64,000 bases of DNA from Paracoccus acridae (GTDB lineage: Bacteria; Pseudomonadota; Alphaproteobacteria; Rhodobacterales; Rhodobacteraceae), in NCBI RefSeq assembly GCF_014642735.1, contig NZ_BMIV01000003.1:241846-305845 (forward strand), read 5' to 3'. Positions 8,929 through 17,766 of this stretch are shown here, in pieces. A program made the translations under genes and the position numbers. The notes below the pieces were generated by a model, which saw only the letters and a list, made by a program, of their open reading frames with translations, was not told the DNA's origin and ran no database searches. Positions within the stretch are counted from its first letter, which is position 1. Every line of letters begins with the position of its first letter.

Positions 8929-10625
8929 GCCGCCAATGCGGCATAGATGCCGCCCCTGGCGATCAGGTCGGCATGGCTGCCGATTTCGGCGATCCGGCCC
9001 GCCTGCATGACGACGATGCGGTCGGCGTTGCGGATCGTGCCCAGGCGATGCGCGATCACCAGGGTCGTGCGCCCCACCGCAAGCGCATCCAGCGCCGTCT
9101 GGATTTCCCGTTCCGTCTGGCTGTCAAGCGCGCTTGTCGCCTCGTCCAGGATCAGGATCGGCGGGTTCTTCAGGAAGGCGCGGGCGATGGCCACGCGCTG
9201 CTTCTGCCCGCCCGACAGCATCACCCCGCGTTCGCCGACGATCGTGTCCAACCCGTCGGGCAGGCCTTCGATCATCTGGGTCAGTTGCGCCTGCGCCGCC
9301 GCCTGGCGGATATCGTCATCGGTGGCGCCCAGCCGGCCATAGCCGATGTTCTCGCGCAGGGTGCCGCCGAACAGGAACACGTCCTGGCTGACCAGCCCGA
9401 TCTGACGGCGCAGGCTGTTCAGCCGCATGTCGGCAAGCGCCAGCCCGTCCACGGTGATCCGGCCCTGCGTCGGTTCATAGAAGCGGGGCAGCAGCGCCAG
9501 CAGCGTGGTCTTGCCCGCGCCCGACGGCCCCACGAAGGCCACGGTTTCGCCTGCGCGGACGGTCAGGTCGATGCCGTCCAGGATGGTGCGGCCTTCCTCA
9601 TAGGCGAAGCCCACGTTCTCGAAACGGATGTCGCCGCGCAGGGCCGGGGCCTCGATGGCGTCCGGGGCGTCGGCGATCTCGGGGTCGGTCGCCAGCAGTT
9701 CCTGATAACGGCGGAACCCGGCGATGCCGCGCGGATAGGTCTCGATCACGGCGGCGATCTTTTCCAGCGGGCGATAGAAGACGCCGACCAGCAAAAGGAA
9801 GCCGACGAAGCCGCCGGTGGTCAGTTCGCCCGACAGCACGAAGCCCGCGCCCACCACCATGACGACCACCTGCACCAGCCGCAGCCCCATGTATTGCAGG
9901 GCGTTCGACGCCGCCATCACGCGATAGGCGTCCAGCTTGGCCTGGCGGTACCGGGCGTTGTCGGCGGCGAACAGGTGGTTCTCATGCGCCTCGTTGCCGA
10001 AGGCCTGGACCACGCGGACGCCGCCCAAGGCTTCCTCCAGCCGGACGTTGAAGTCGCCCACGCGGGAATAGATGTCGCGCCAGGTCTGCGTCATGCGCCC
10101 GCCATAGACGATCACGATGGCCAGCATCGCCGGCACGATCAGCGCCACGATCACCGCAAGCTGCGGGTTGACCCAGAACATCAGGGCGAAGGCGCCCACG
10201 AAGGTCATGATCGCGATGAAGGCGTCCTCGGGGCCGTGATGGGCGACTTCGCCGATTTCTTCCAGGTCGCGGGTCACGCGGGCGACCAGCTTGCCGGTCC
10301 GCGCCCGGTCGTACCACCGCCATGACAGCCGCGTCAGGTGATCGAAGGCGCGGGCCCGCATTTCGGTCTCGATGTTGATGCCCAGCTTGTGGCCCCAATA
10401 GATCACCACGGTCAGCAGGCCCGCGTTGACCGCATAAAGCACCAGCAATCCGACGGCGGCGGCGACCGTCAGCGTCCAGTCGCCCTGCGGCAGCAGGTGG
10501 TCGATGAAGGCCGTCACGGCAAGCGGGAAGGCCAGTTCCAGCAGGCCCGACAGCACCGCGCAGCCGAAATCCAGCCAGAACAGCCCCATGAAGGGACGGT
10601 AATAGGAAAAGAACTGGCGCAGCAT
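8925..10625 (-). CDS. Half-size ABC transporter, exporter fold (permease fused to ATPase)
   Basis: 566 residues: a six-helix ABCB-type membrane domain (about 1-300) fused to an ATPase domain with Walker A GPSGAGKTT (366-374), Q-loop SQDVFLFGGTLREN, signature LSGGQKQR (470-477) and Walker B ILILDEATSALD (490-501). All catalytic elements are intact, so it should work as a homodimer. It is the last gene of the receptor-fhuD-fhuB-fhuC operon, 12 bases behind fhuC. Context suggests handling a siderophore: exporting apo-siderophore, or importing it like the exporter-fold YbtPQ/IrtAB. No siderophore biosynthesis gene is present in the window, so the direction of transport is open. Confidence 0.85.
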   Translation of the reverse strand: MLRQFFSYYRPFMGLFWLDFGCAVLSGLLELAFPLAVTAFIDHLLPQGDWTLTVAAAVGLLVLYAVNAGLLTVVIYWGHKLGINIETEMRARAFDHLTRLSWRWYDRARTGKLVARVTRDLEEIGEVAHHGPEDAFIAIMTFVGAFALMFWVNPQLAVIVALIVPAMLAIVIVYGGRMTQTWRDIYSRVGDFNVRLEEALGGVRVVQAFGNEAHENHLFAADNARYRQAKLDAYRVMAASNALQYMGLRLVQVVVMVVGAGFVLSGELTTGGFVGFLLLVGVFYRPLEKIAAVIETYPRGIAGFRRYQELLATDPEIADAPDAIEAPALRGDIRFENVGFAYEEGRTILDGIDLTVRAGETVAFVGPSGAGKTTLLALLPRFYEPTQGRITVDGLALADMRLNSLRRQIGLVSQDVFLFGGTLRENIGYGRLGATDDDIRQAAAQAQLTQMIEGLPDGLDTIVGERGVMLSGGQKQRVAIARAFLKNPPILILDEATSALDSQTEREIQTALDALAVGRTTLVIAHRLGTIRNADRIVVMQAGRIAEIGSHADLIARGGIYAALAA

Positions 10626-10637
10626 CGGTTGTTTCCT

Positions 10638-11408
10638 TCAGGCGGGAATGGCAACCGGGCTGCCATCCGGGCGTGTCAGCACCTGCATGGGCAGGCCATA
10701 GATATCTTGCAGCGCGTCAGGCCGCATCAGGTCGGCGGGGCCGCCCTGCAAGGCCAGGCACCCGGCCTTCAGCGCGACGACATGGTCGCAGAACCGGGCG
10801 GCCATGTTGACCTCGTGCAGGACGATCACGGCGCTGCGGTTCGCCTCATGGCACATGCGGCGGACAAGCGCCAGAACCTCGACCTGGTGGGCGATGTCCA
10901 GCGCGCTGATCGGCTCGTCCAGAAGCAGGGTTCCCGCTTCTTGCGCGACCATCATCGCCAGCCAGGCACGCTGGCGTTCGCCGCCCGACAGGGTATCGAC
11001 CAGGCGGTCGGCAAAGGGGGTCACGCCGCATTCGGCCATGGCGCGGGCGACGGCGGCGTGGTCATCGGGACCGAACCGGCCAAGCGCGCCGTGCCAGGGA
11101 TAGCGGCCAAGGGCCACAAGCTCGCGCACGGTCATGCCCTCGGCGGCAGGGGGGTGCTGGGGCAGGAAGGCCAGGCGGCGGGCGTAATCGCGCGCGCGCC
11201 AGTCGGCCAGGGCCCTGCCTTCGAAGGCGACACGGCCGCCGCTGGCCGTCATCTGCCGGGCCAGCACCTTCAGCAGCGTGGATTTGCCCGATCCGTTATG
11301 GCCGATCAGCGCGATCATCCGGCCCGGCGGCAGGTCCAGCGTCAACCCGTGCAGCAACCGGCGGTCGGGGACATCGACGCTCAGGTCGGTGATGGAAAAA
11401 AGGCTCAT
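10638..11408 (-). CDS. fhuC: Ferric-hydroxamate ABC transporter ATP-binding protein
   Basis: A 256-residue ATPase with Walker A GHNGSGKST (36-44), signature LSGGERQR (140-147), Walker B TLLLDEP (160-166) and a following helix region LDIAHQVEVL typical of FhuC. It energises the double-length permease encoded immediately upstream. The start codon overlaps the fhuB stop as ATGA. Best match by layout is the hydroxamate (ferrichrome-type) system. Distinguishing it from vitamin B12 or heme ATPases relies on the FhuB-type neighbour. Confidence 0.88.
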   Translation of the reverse strand: MSLFSITDLSVDVPDRRLLHGLTLDLPPGRMIALIGHNGSGKSTLLKVLARQMTASGGRVAFEGRALADWRARDYARRLAFLPQHPPAAEGMTVRELVALGRYPWHGALGRFGPDDHAAVARAMAECGVTPFADRLVDTLSGGERQRAWLAMMVAQEAGTLLLDEPISALDIAHQVEVLALVRRMCHEANRSAVIVLHEVNMAARFCDHVVALKAGCLALQGGPADLMRPDALQDIYGLPMQVLTRPDGSPVAIPA

Positions 11409-13369
11409 CGCTGCGGTCTCATCATCAGCCAGATCAGCCAGGGCGCGCCGATCAGGGACGCGAACAGCCCCAGCGGCAGTTCATAGGGAAAGCCCGCCAT
11501 CCGCGCCCCGAAATCGGCGGCCAGCATCAGCCCCGCCCCGATCAGCGCGGCACCCGTGACGTGATCGCCGGGTCGGGCAAGGCCCAGGCGACGGGCCATG
11601 TGCGGGGCCATCAGGCCCACGAAGGACAAGGGGCCGACCAGCACGGTCGCCGCGCCGGTGGCCATCCCGGCCAATGCGATCAGCACCATCCGCGCCGGTC
11701 GCAGCGGCAGGCCAAGCCCGCCCGCGACGCCGGCGCCAAGCGGCAGCACCGCCAGCCAGCGTCGCGCGGCAAGCGCCCCGGTCCACAGCACCGCCGCCAC
11801 CGCCGCCAGCGCCAGCGCGCCCGGCATGGTGACGGCCGAGGAGGACCCCGACAGCCAGGCAAGGATCTGGAAGGACCGCGCATCGCCCACGGCCATCGCC
11901 GCCGACAGCAGCGCCGAGGCCAGAGCCGACACCGCAATCCCCGCCAGCAGCACGCGTTCGGCGGGCATGTCGCGGCGGCTGACGAAGGCCGCAATCAGGA
12001 TCAAGGCCAGCGCGCCCCCGGCCATCGTGCCCGCCGTCAGCGCGGCAGCCGTGGGCGCCGCCACCAGATAGACCACGCCCGCATAGCCCATGGCCGCGCC
12101 GCCCGAAACGCCCAGCACCTCGGGCGAGGCCAGCGGGTTCGCCGTCAGCCGTTGCAGGATCGCGCCCGCGATCGCCAGGGCCGCACCGGCGGATGCCGCC
12201 GCGATCAGGCGCGGCAGGCGCATGGGCAGAAAGGCCGCGAAGCTTTGGGCGTCCAGCACCGCCCATCCGCCCGGCACCCGGCCGATCCAGACCAGCACAA
12301 GGGCGGCAACGACCAGCGACACCGCCAGCCCGATCAGCAGCGGCGCGGGTCGTTCGCGGCGCGGCGCGGGGCCTTCGGCGCGTTCGGTTCCGGGCGGGGT
12401 CGATCCGCGCAGGCGCGGCAACAGCCAGATCAGCAGCGGCCCGCCGATCAGGCCGGTCAGCGCGCCGGTCGGAAACATCTCGCCCACCTGGCCTGCCACC
12501 AGCAGCACCAGCCCGTCGCAAACCGACAGGATCAGCGCGCCGACCAGCGGCGACAGGGCCAGCAGGCGCGGGATCGACACAGCGCCCATCGATCGTGCCA
12601 AGGCGGGCGCGGCCAGGCCCACGAAGGCGACCAGCCCCAGTTCGGCGGACACGGCGGCGGCCAGGATCACCGCCACGCCGACGGCCAGAAGGCGCACCGC
12701 GGCCACGTTCAGGCCCAGGCCCTGCGCGCCCTCGGTGCCCAGCGACAGCACGCGCAGGGGACGCGCCAGCAGGGCCGCCGCTGCGGCGCCGAAGGCCAGC
12801 ACCGCCGCTAGCGCCCGCACCCCCGACCAGTCCTGCTGGACCAGCGAACCGCCGTTCCAGATCACCAGCGACAGCAGGTATTCGCCCTGCGCCAGCGTCA
12901 TGGCCGTGGCCACCGCGCTGGCGGTCATGCCGACCAGCATCCCCGCGATCACCATCGTCACCGGCGCAAAGGCCCGCCGCGCGCCGATCAGCAGGACCAG
13001 CCCGGCCGCCAGTCCCGCACCCGCCAGGGCCACCGGCCAGCGTCCTTCCTGCAACAGGCCAGAGGCCATGATCGTGGCCGTCACTAGCGCCAGTTGCGCC
13101 CCGGCCGAGATCCCCAGCGTGGTCGGGTCGGCCACGGGGTTGCGCAGGACGACCTGCAGCATCGCGCCCGACAGGCCCAGGGCCGCGCCTGCCAGCAGGG
13201 CGACGATGCCGCGCGGCATCAGCCCGAAACCCAGCAGGATCTGCGGAATGTCCATCCGTGCCGGATCCAGCGGCCAGGCGGGCCATTGGGCCAAGGGCAG
13301 CAGATGCAGCGCCGCCCACAGCCACAGGGCCGATGCCAGCAGGGCAAGGGGCAGCAACCGCGCGGTCAT
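11405..13369 (-). CDS. fhuB: Double-length ferric-hydroxamate ABC permease
   Basis: At 654 residues this is two FecCD permeases in one chain, the hallmark of FhuB. The N-terminal half carries GLSGAMLQVVLRNPVADPTTLGIS and the C-terminal half repeats it as AIAGAILQRLTANPLASPEVLGVS. Each half also ends with its own FVGLxAPxxAR element (VAFVGLAAPALARSMG and LSFVGLMAPHMARRLG). About 20 hydrophobic segments are expected. Start ATG at 13369 overlaps the fhuD stop (ATGA) and the stop overlaps fhuC. The single chain replaces the heterodimer used by the other system at 1519-3575. Confidence 0.93.
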   Translation of the reverse strand: MTARLLPLALLASALWLWAALHLLPLAQWPAWPLDPARMDIPQILLGFGLMPRGIVALLAGAALGLSGAMLQVVLRNPVADPTTLGISAGAQLALVTATIMASGLLQEGRWPVALAGAGLAAGLVLLIGARRAFAPVTMVIAGMLVGMTASAVATAMTLAQGEYLLSLVIWNGGSLVQQDWSGVRALAAVLAFGAAAAALLARPLRVLSLGTEGAQGLGLNVAAVRLLAVGVAVILAAAVSAELGLVAFVGLAAPALARSMGAVSIPRLLALSPLVGALILSVCDGLVLLVAGQVGEMFPTGALTGLIGGPLLIWLLPRLRGSTPPGTERAEGPAPRRERPAPLLIGLAVSLVVAALVLVWIGRVPGGWAVLDAQSFAAFLPMRLPRLIAAASAGAALAIAGAILQRLTANPLASPEVLGVSGGAAMGYAGVVYLVAAPTAAALTAGTMAGGALALILIAAFVSRRDMPAERVLLAGIAVSALASALLSAAMAVGDARSFQILAWLSGSSSAVTMPGALALAAVAAVLWTGALAARRWLAVLPLGAGVAGGLGLPLRPARMVLIALAGMATGAATVLVGPLSFVGLMAPHMARRLGLARPGDHVTGAALIGAGLMLAADFGARMAGFPYELPLGLFASLIGAPWLIWLMMRPQR

Positions 13370-14247
13370 GCGATGGCCTTTGGCCCTGTTTCGAAGGCCT
13401 GTGCCAGCAGCGTGGCAAAGCGCAACGCGGCAGGAACGGCGCCGAAGGCGTTGACATCAGACAGCAGATGGGTCCGCCCCTGGGCCACCGGGGGCAGGGC
13501 GCGCCACAGGATGCTGCGCGACAGGGCGCGGTCGGCCGCAGGGGGCAGGGTGCCGATATTGACCAGCCGGGCATCGGGCATGTCCGCCAGACGCTCCAGC
13601 GGAACGGGGGCAAGGAAGCTGAAGGCGGTGTCGCCGGCCCAGGCATTGCGCAGGCCCAGCCGGTCCAGGGTGCTGCCGAACAGGCTGTCGAAACCGAAGA
13701 CCCGCATGTGACGCCCGTCACCGATATTGACCAGGGCCACCGGCCTGTCGCGGAAGGGCGCCAGCCGCGCGGCAAGGCTGTCCAGGGTGGCCTCGGTTTC
13801 TGCCCTGGCACGCGCGCTCGCGGCCGGATCGCCGATAGCGTCTGCCAAGGCCGTCAGCGCGGCAAGGGCCTTGGGCAGGGGCGGTTCGCCAGGCACGAAG
13901 AAGGGCAGGGACAGGACCGGGGCGACCTGGCGCAGCCGATCCTCGTAATGGGTGTAGAAGGGCGAGGACAGGATCAGGTCCGGCCGGACCAGCTGCAGCA
14001 GCTCGAAGTTCGGGGCGCCGCGCAGGCCCAGGTCGGTTACATCTGGGGGAATCGCGGGCGTGATCACATCGGCGCGGAAGCGGACCAGTTCGGCGGCGGC
14101 GACCGGCATGTGGCCGATGGCCGTTGCCGTTTCCAGCATCGCCCAGTCGATGGCTGCCAGACGTGGCGCGGATGGGGCCGCCCGCAAAGGCAAACCCGCC
14201 GCCAGGAATGCCCCGGCGGCGGACAGGATCGCACGACGCGAGGGCAT
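13366..14247 (-). CDS. fhuD: Periplasmic ferric-hydroxamate-binding protein
   Basis: A 293-residue solute-binding protein. The N-terminus MPSRRAILSAAGAFLAAG has an S-R-R-x-x-L pattern, so Tat export is plausible, with cleavage near LRA-APS. The body matches FhuD: PRLAAIDWAMLETATAIGHMPVAAAE at the start of the N-lobe and the LVRPDLILSSPFY element. ATG at 14247 is preferred; ATG at 14268 would add seven residues and overlap the receptor gene. It follows the receptor gene by 14 bases and overlaps fhuB. It hands hydroxamate-type siderophores to FhuB. Confidence 0.88.
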   Translation of the reverse strand: MPSRRAILSAAGAFLAAGLPLRAAPSAPRLAAIDWAMLETATAIGHMPVAAAELVRFRADVITPAIPPDVTDLGLRGAPNFELLQLVRPDLILSSPFYTHYEDRLRQVAPVLSLPFFVPGEPPLPKALAALTALADAIGDPAASARARAETEATLDSLAARLAPFRDRPVALVNIGDGRHMRVFGFDSLFGSTLDRLGLRNAWAGDTAFSFLAPVPLERLADMPDARLVNIGTLPPAADRALSRSILWRALPPVAQGRTHLLSDVNAFGAVPAALRFATLLAQAFETGPKAIA

Positions 14248-14261
14248 GATGCCCCCGCCCG

Positions 14262-16355
14262 TCACCATGTGTACTTGACCGTCGCCGACAGGGTGCGGCC
14301 TTCGCCGAAGAAACAGCCGAAATTGGAACAGCTTGCGACATAGGCCTTGTCGGTCAGGTTCGAGACGTTCAGCGCAGCCTCGACATTGCCGCGGGTATAG
14401 CTGGCGCCCAGATCCACCAGGGTCTGGCTGTCCAGTTCCAGGGCATTGGCCTCGTCCCCGAAGCGTTCGCCCACATGGCGGATGCCGCCGCCCGCGCGGA
14501 TGCCGTTGCCGAAATCGCGCATCACCCACAGGCTGGCAAGGTGCTTGGGGGCGTTGGGCAGGGCATTGCCCTCGTTGTCGCCTTCAAGCTGTTCGGTGTC
14601 GTTATAGGCATAGCTGGCTTGCACGTCCCAGCCCTCGGCAACCGTGGCGATGGCCGACAGTTCCAGCCCGCGTGACCTGGCCTCGCCGATCTGGCGAAGG
14701 CCGCTGCGGATTTCGCCGCCGATCTGCTCGGACACCGGGCGGGTCAGGTTGGTCTGGCGCAGGTCGTAGATGGCGGCGGTGAACAGCCCGTCAAAGGCGG
14801 CGGGGCTGTATTTCAGGCCGACCTCCCACTGCTTGCCTTCAGTCGGTTGCAGGGCCGCGCCCTCGATGTCGGTGCCCGGCAGCGGCTCGAACGAGGTCGA
14901 ATAGCTGGCATAGGGCAGAAGCCCGTTGGCGAAGGCATAGCCAAGGCCCAGCCGCCCCGTCACCTGGCTGTCGTCAAAGCTCGAATCCGACCCATAGGAC
15001 AGGCCGTCCTGTTCCGCCCGGTCATAGCGGATGCCTGCCGATCCGCGCCAGTTGCCTAGAGACACCTCGTCCTGGGCGTAAAGGCCGATCTGCTTGAAGG
15101 TGATGTCGCGCCCGCCTGCGAAACCGTCCAGCGTCACGGCATCGGGATTGTACACCGGGTTCGACGGATCCAGCGGCGCCGCCGTGCCGAAGATGGTGAA
15201 GTCTTCCGAATCGTATTTCTGCACGTCCAGCCCAAGCAGCACCTGATGGGTGGCCGCGCCCGTCACGATCTCGCCCGACAGGCGGGTGTCGGCGCTGATG
15301 GTCCGGCTGTCCTCGCTCTGGCGGATGGTGGTGCGGTCGAAGGTGCCGTCCGCGTTCAACGGACAGAAGAAGGCGCAGGAGGTCGCGTCGTAGTTCCAGT
15401 CAAAGTCCTCGTAGCGCACGCCCTGTGACAGGGTCCAGCCATTCGCCAGTTCGTGGCTGACCTCGACCCCCAGGGTGAACAGCCTGCGATCGCTGTCGTC
15501 GAAGTCCGGCTCGCTTGCGTTGAGGTCGCGCAGGTCGTCCAGATCGCCCGATTGCGCCAGCGCATAGGGCACGCCCACCGGCGTGATCGGCGAATCCTTG
15601 GTGAAGGACGACAGGAAGTCGATCGTCGTCGCCTCGTCCGGGGTCCAGCGGACCGCACCCGCCAGATAGCCGCGCTTGTTGTCCAGGTCATCGACCTGGG
15701 TGCGGATGTCGCGTCCCGTCCCGGTCAGGCGCCAGGACAGATCCGCATTGGGGGCACGGTTCACATCGAAGAACAGCTGCTTGCCTTTGTCGCTGTCCAG
15801 GCCCAGCCCGATCTCGCCGAAATCGGTGGACTGGGCGCGCTTCTGGACCTGGTTGATGATCCCCGCGGGCGAGCCGGACCCATAAAGCGACGACGAGGGC
15901 CCGCGCAGAACCTCGACCTGCTGCATCCCGTAGGTTTCGTAATCGACGGCGCCGAACAGGCGGCCCTGGCGCAAGCCGTTCACATACTGCGCGCGTTCGC
16001 CGGGAAAGCCCCGCAGGGTCGGGTTGTTGAACCGCGGGTCGTTGCCGAAGGGCTGGCCCAGCACGCCGGTGGAATAGTTCAGCGCCTCGCCCAGGTTCTC
16101 GGAATCTTGCTCGGTGATCTGCTCCTCGGTCACGACGCTGATGGATTGCTGCGCCTCGCTGATCGGCAGCGCGGATTTGGTGGCCTGCGCGCCGTTGGCG
16201 AAATAGCCTGCGACGTCATCCACGGTCAGCGTGATGTCGCCCAGCACGAAAACCGAATCGTCGGCAGGTGCGGCGGCATCCTGCGCCAGGGCGGGACAGG
16301 CCAGAGCAAGCGCGCTGACGCTTGCCAGGAAAAGGGATCGGGACAGACCGGACAT
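14262..16355 (-). CDS. TonB-dependent siderophore receptor of the Fhu operon
   Basis: An outer-membrane receptor of 697 residues counted from ATG at 16355 (MSGLSRSLFLASVSALALA, signal peptide ending ALA-QDAAA). A GTG at 16406 would extend it but spoils the signal peptide position. Plug-domain landmarks are SISVVTEEQITEQDSENLGEALNYSTGV, LRGFPGERAQYVNGLRQG and VEVLRGPSSSLYGSGSPAGIIN, all standard for FhuA/FoxA-type receptors. The barrel ends ...LSATVKYTW. The paired Cys in SCSNFGCFFG near the C-terminus may form a disulfide. First gene of the receptor-fhuDBC-ABC operon. The promoter should lie in the 99 bases up to glcF, where AT content rises around 16440-16460. Confidence 0.92.
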   Translation of the reverse strand: MSGLSRSLFLASVSALALACPALAQDAAAPADDSVFVLGDITLTVDDVAGYFANGAQATKSALPISEAQQSISVVTEEQITEQDSENLGEALNYSTGVLGQPFGNDPRFNNPTLRGFPGERAQYVNGLRQGRLFGAVDYETYGMQQVEVLRGPSSSLYGSGSPAGIINQVQKRAQSTDFGEIGLGLDSDKGKQLFFDVNRAPNADLSWRLTGTGRDIRTQVDDLDNKRGYLAGAVRWTPDEATTIDFLSSFTKDSPITPVGVPYALAQSGDLDDLRDLNASEPDFDDSDRRLFTLGVEVSHELANGWTLSQGVRYEDFDWNYDATSCAFFCPLNADGTFDRTTIRQSEDSRTISADTRLSGEIVTGAATHQVLLGLDVQKYDSEDFTIFGTAAPLDPSNPVYNPDAVTLDGFAGGRDITFKQIGLYAQDEVSLGNWRGSAGIRYDRAEQDGLSYGSDSSFDDSQVTGRLGLGYAFANGLLPYASYSTSFEPLPGTDIEGAALQPTEGKQWEVGLKYSPAAFDGLFTAAIYDLRQTNLTRPVSEQIGGEIRSGLRQIGEARSRGLELSAIATVAEGWDVQASYAYNDTEQLEGDNEGNALPNAPKHLASLWVMRDFGNGIRAGGGIRHVGERFGDEANALELDSQTLVDLGASYTRGNVEAALNVSNLTDKAYVASCSNFGCFFGEGRTLSATVKYTW

Positions 16356-16454
16356 GGGGAACCTGCTGGAAGCCGCTGAGCGATTGTTGGACGGGTCAGC
16401 ATTCACCCGATCCTGCGCTTCGCGTCAAGGATTCCCGACAGAAATTCTATACCA

Positions 16455-17765
16455 TTATCCCGGCTGCAACATGTCCATGCCCTGCAAGGCCCGGGGCCGC
16501 GGACCGCCGGTGGCCCAGTCCAGCAGTTCGGCGGTATGGACGACCGGCACGCCCGTGCCCGACCCGATCTGCATCATGCAGCCAATGTTCCCGGCGCTGA
16601 TGACCTGCGGGCGGATGGCCTCCAGCGTGGCGACCTTGCGGGCCTTCAACTCGGCGCTGATCGCGGGCTGCATCAGGTTATAGGTGCCCGCCGATCCGCA
16701 GCAAATATGGCTGTCCTTCGGTTCCAGCACGGTGAAGCCGGCATCGGCCAGCAATTCCTTGGGCGTGGCCTTGATCTGCTGTCCGTGCTGCAGCGAACAG
16801 GCGGCGTGATAGCCGACGCGCAGGGGTGCGGCATGGGTCGCGTCCGACAGGCCCAGGTCGGCCATGACCTCGGTGATGTCGCGGGCCAGACCGGCCACGC
16901 GCGCCGCGTCGGCTTCCAGCGGATCGCCCGCGAACATGTGGCCGTAATCCTTGACCGTGGTCCCGCAGCCCGAGGTATTGATGACCACTGCGTCCAGGCC
17001 GTCGCCCTTCACCTCGGCCATGACCGCGCGGATGTTGGCCGCGGCCATGGCATGGCTTTCGTCGGTGCGGCCCATGTGATGGGTCAGCGCGCCGCAGCAG
17101 CCGAGGCCCTTGGGGATCACCACCTCGCAGCCATGGCGGCGCAGCAGGCGGATGGTGGCGTCGTTGATGTCGGTGTTCAGCGCCCGCTGCGCGCAGCCCA
17201 CCAGCAGCGCCACCCGCTTGCGGCGGGCGCCTTGGGCCGCGAAGACCTGCGGACGGTCGTTCAGGCTGGGCGGCGGGATGTCGCGGGGGGCCATGTCCAG
17301 CATCGCGCGCAGCCGGGGGTCGGGCAGCAGGCGGCGGAAGGGACGGCCCAGTTTCGCGCCACGCAGCGCCAGCCGGAAGCGGCCGGGATAGGGCAGGATC
17401 TTGGCCAGCATCCAGCGCAGCAGCCGGTCGGGCAGGGGGCGGCGATAGTTCGCCTCGATATATTCCCGCGCGTGATCGACCAGGTGCATGTAATGCACGC
17501 CCGACGGGCAGGTGGTCATGCAGGACAGGCAGGACAGGCAGCGGTCGATATGCTGGACGGTTTTGGCATCGGGCACGCGGCTGTTTTCCAGCATGTCCTT
17601 GATCAGATAGATCCGCCCGCGCGGGCTGTCCAATTCGTCCCCTAGCACCTTGTAGGTGGGGCAGGTCGCCGTGCAGAAACCGCAATGGACGCAGGTCCGC
17701 AGGATCTCGTTCGACCGCGCGGTCAGTGGATCGGCCAGTTGCTGGGCGGTAAAGGTCGTTTGCAT
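16455..17765 (-). CDS. glcF: Glycolate oxidase iron-sulfur subunit
   Basis: A 436-residue electron-transfer subunit. Two 4Fe-4S motifs are complete: C25-x2-C28-x2-C31-x3-C35-P and C76-x2-C79-x2-C82-x3-C86-P. Two CCG domains follow, with GLGCCGALTHHMG and HICCGSAGTYNLM. It passes electrons from the GlcD/GlcE flavin subunits, presumably to the quinone pool. It is the third gene of glcDEF, one base after the glcE stop. Length and motif order match the family well. Confidence 0.94.
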   Translation of the reverse strand: MQTTFTAQQLADPLTARSNEILRTCVHCGFCTATCPTYKVLGDELDSPRGRIYLIKDMLENSRVPDAKTVQHIDRCLSCLSCMTTCPSGVHYMHLVDHAREYIEANYRRPLPDRLLRWMLAKILPYPGRFRLALRGAKLGRPFRRLLPDPRLRAMLDMAPRDIPPPSLNDRPQVFAAQGARRKRVALLVGCAQRALNTDINDATIRLLRRHGCEVVIPKGLGCCGALTHHMGRTDESHAMAAANIRAVMAEVKGDGLDAVVINTSGCGTTVKDYGHMFAGDPLEADAARVAGLARDITEVMADLGLSDATHAAPLRVGYHAACSLQHGQQIKATPKELLADAGFTVLEPKDSHICCGSAGTYNLMQPAISAELKARKVATLEAIRPQVISAGNIGCMMQIGSGTGVPVVHTAELLDWATGGPRPRALQGMDMLQPG

Positions 17766-17766
17766 C

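Noticed and set aside
725..16355. Complete siderophore biosynthesis and uptake island
   Set aside because: Only uptake, reduction and an ABC half-transporter are present; no NRPS, NIS synthetase or TonB-ExbBD genes lie in the window.
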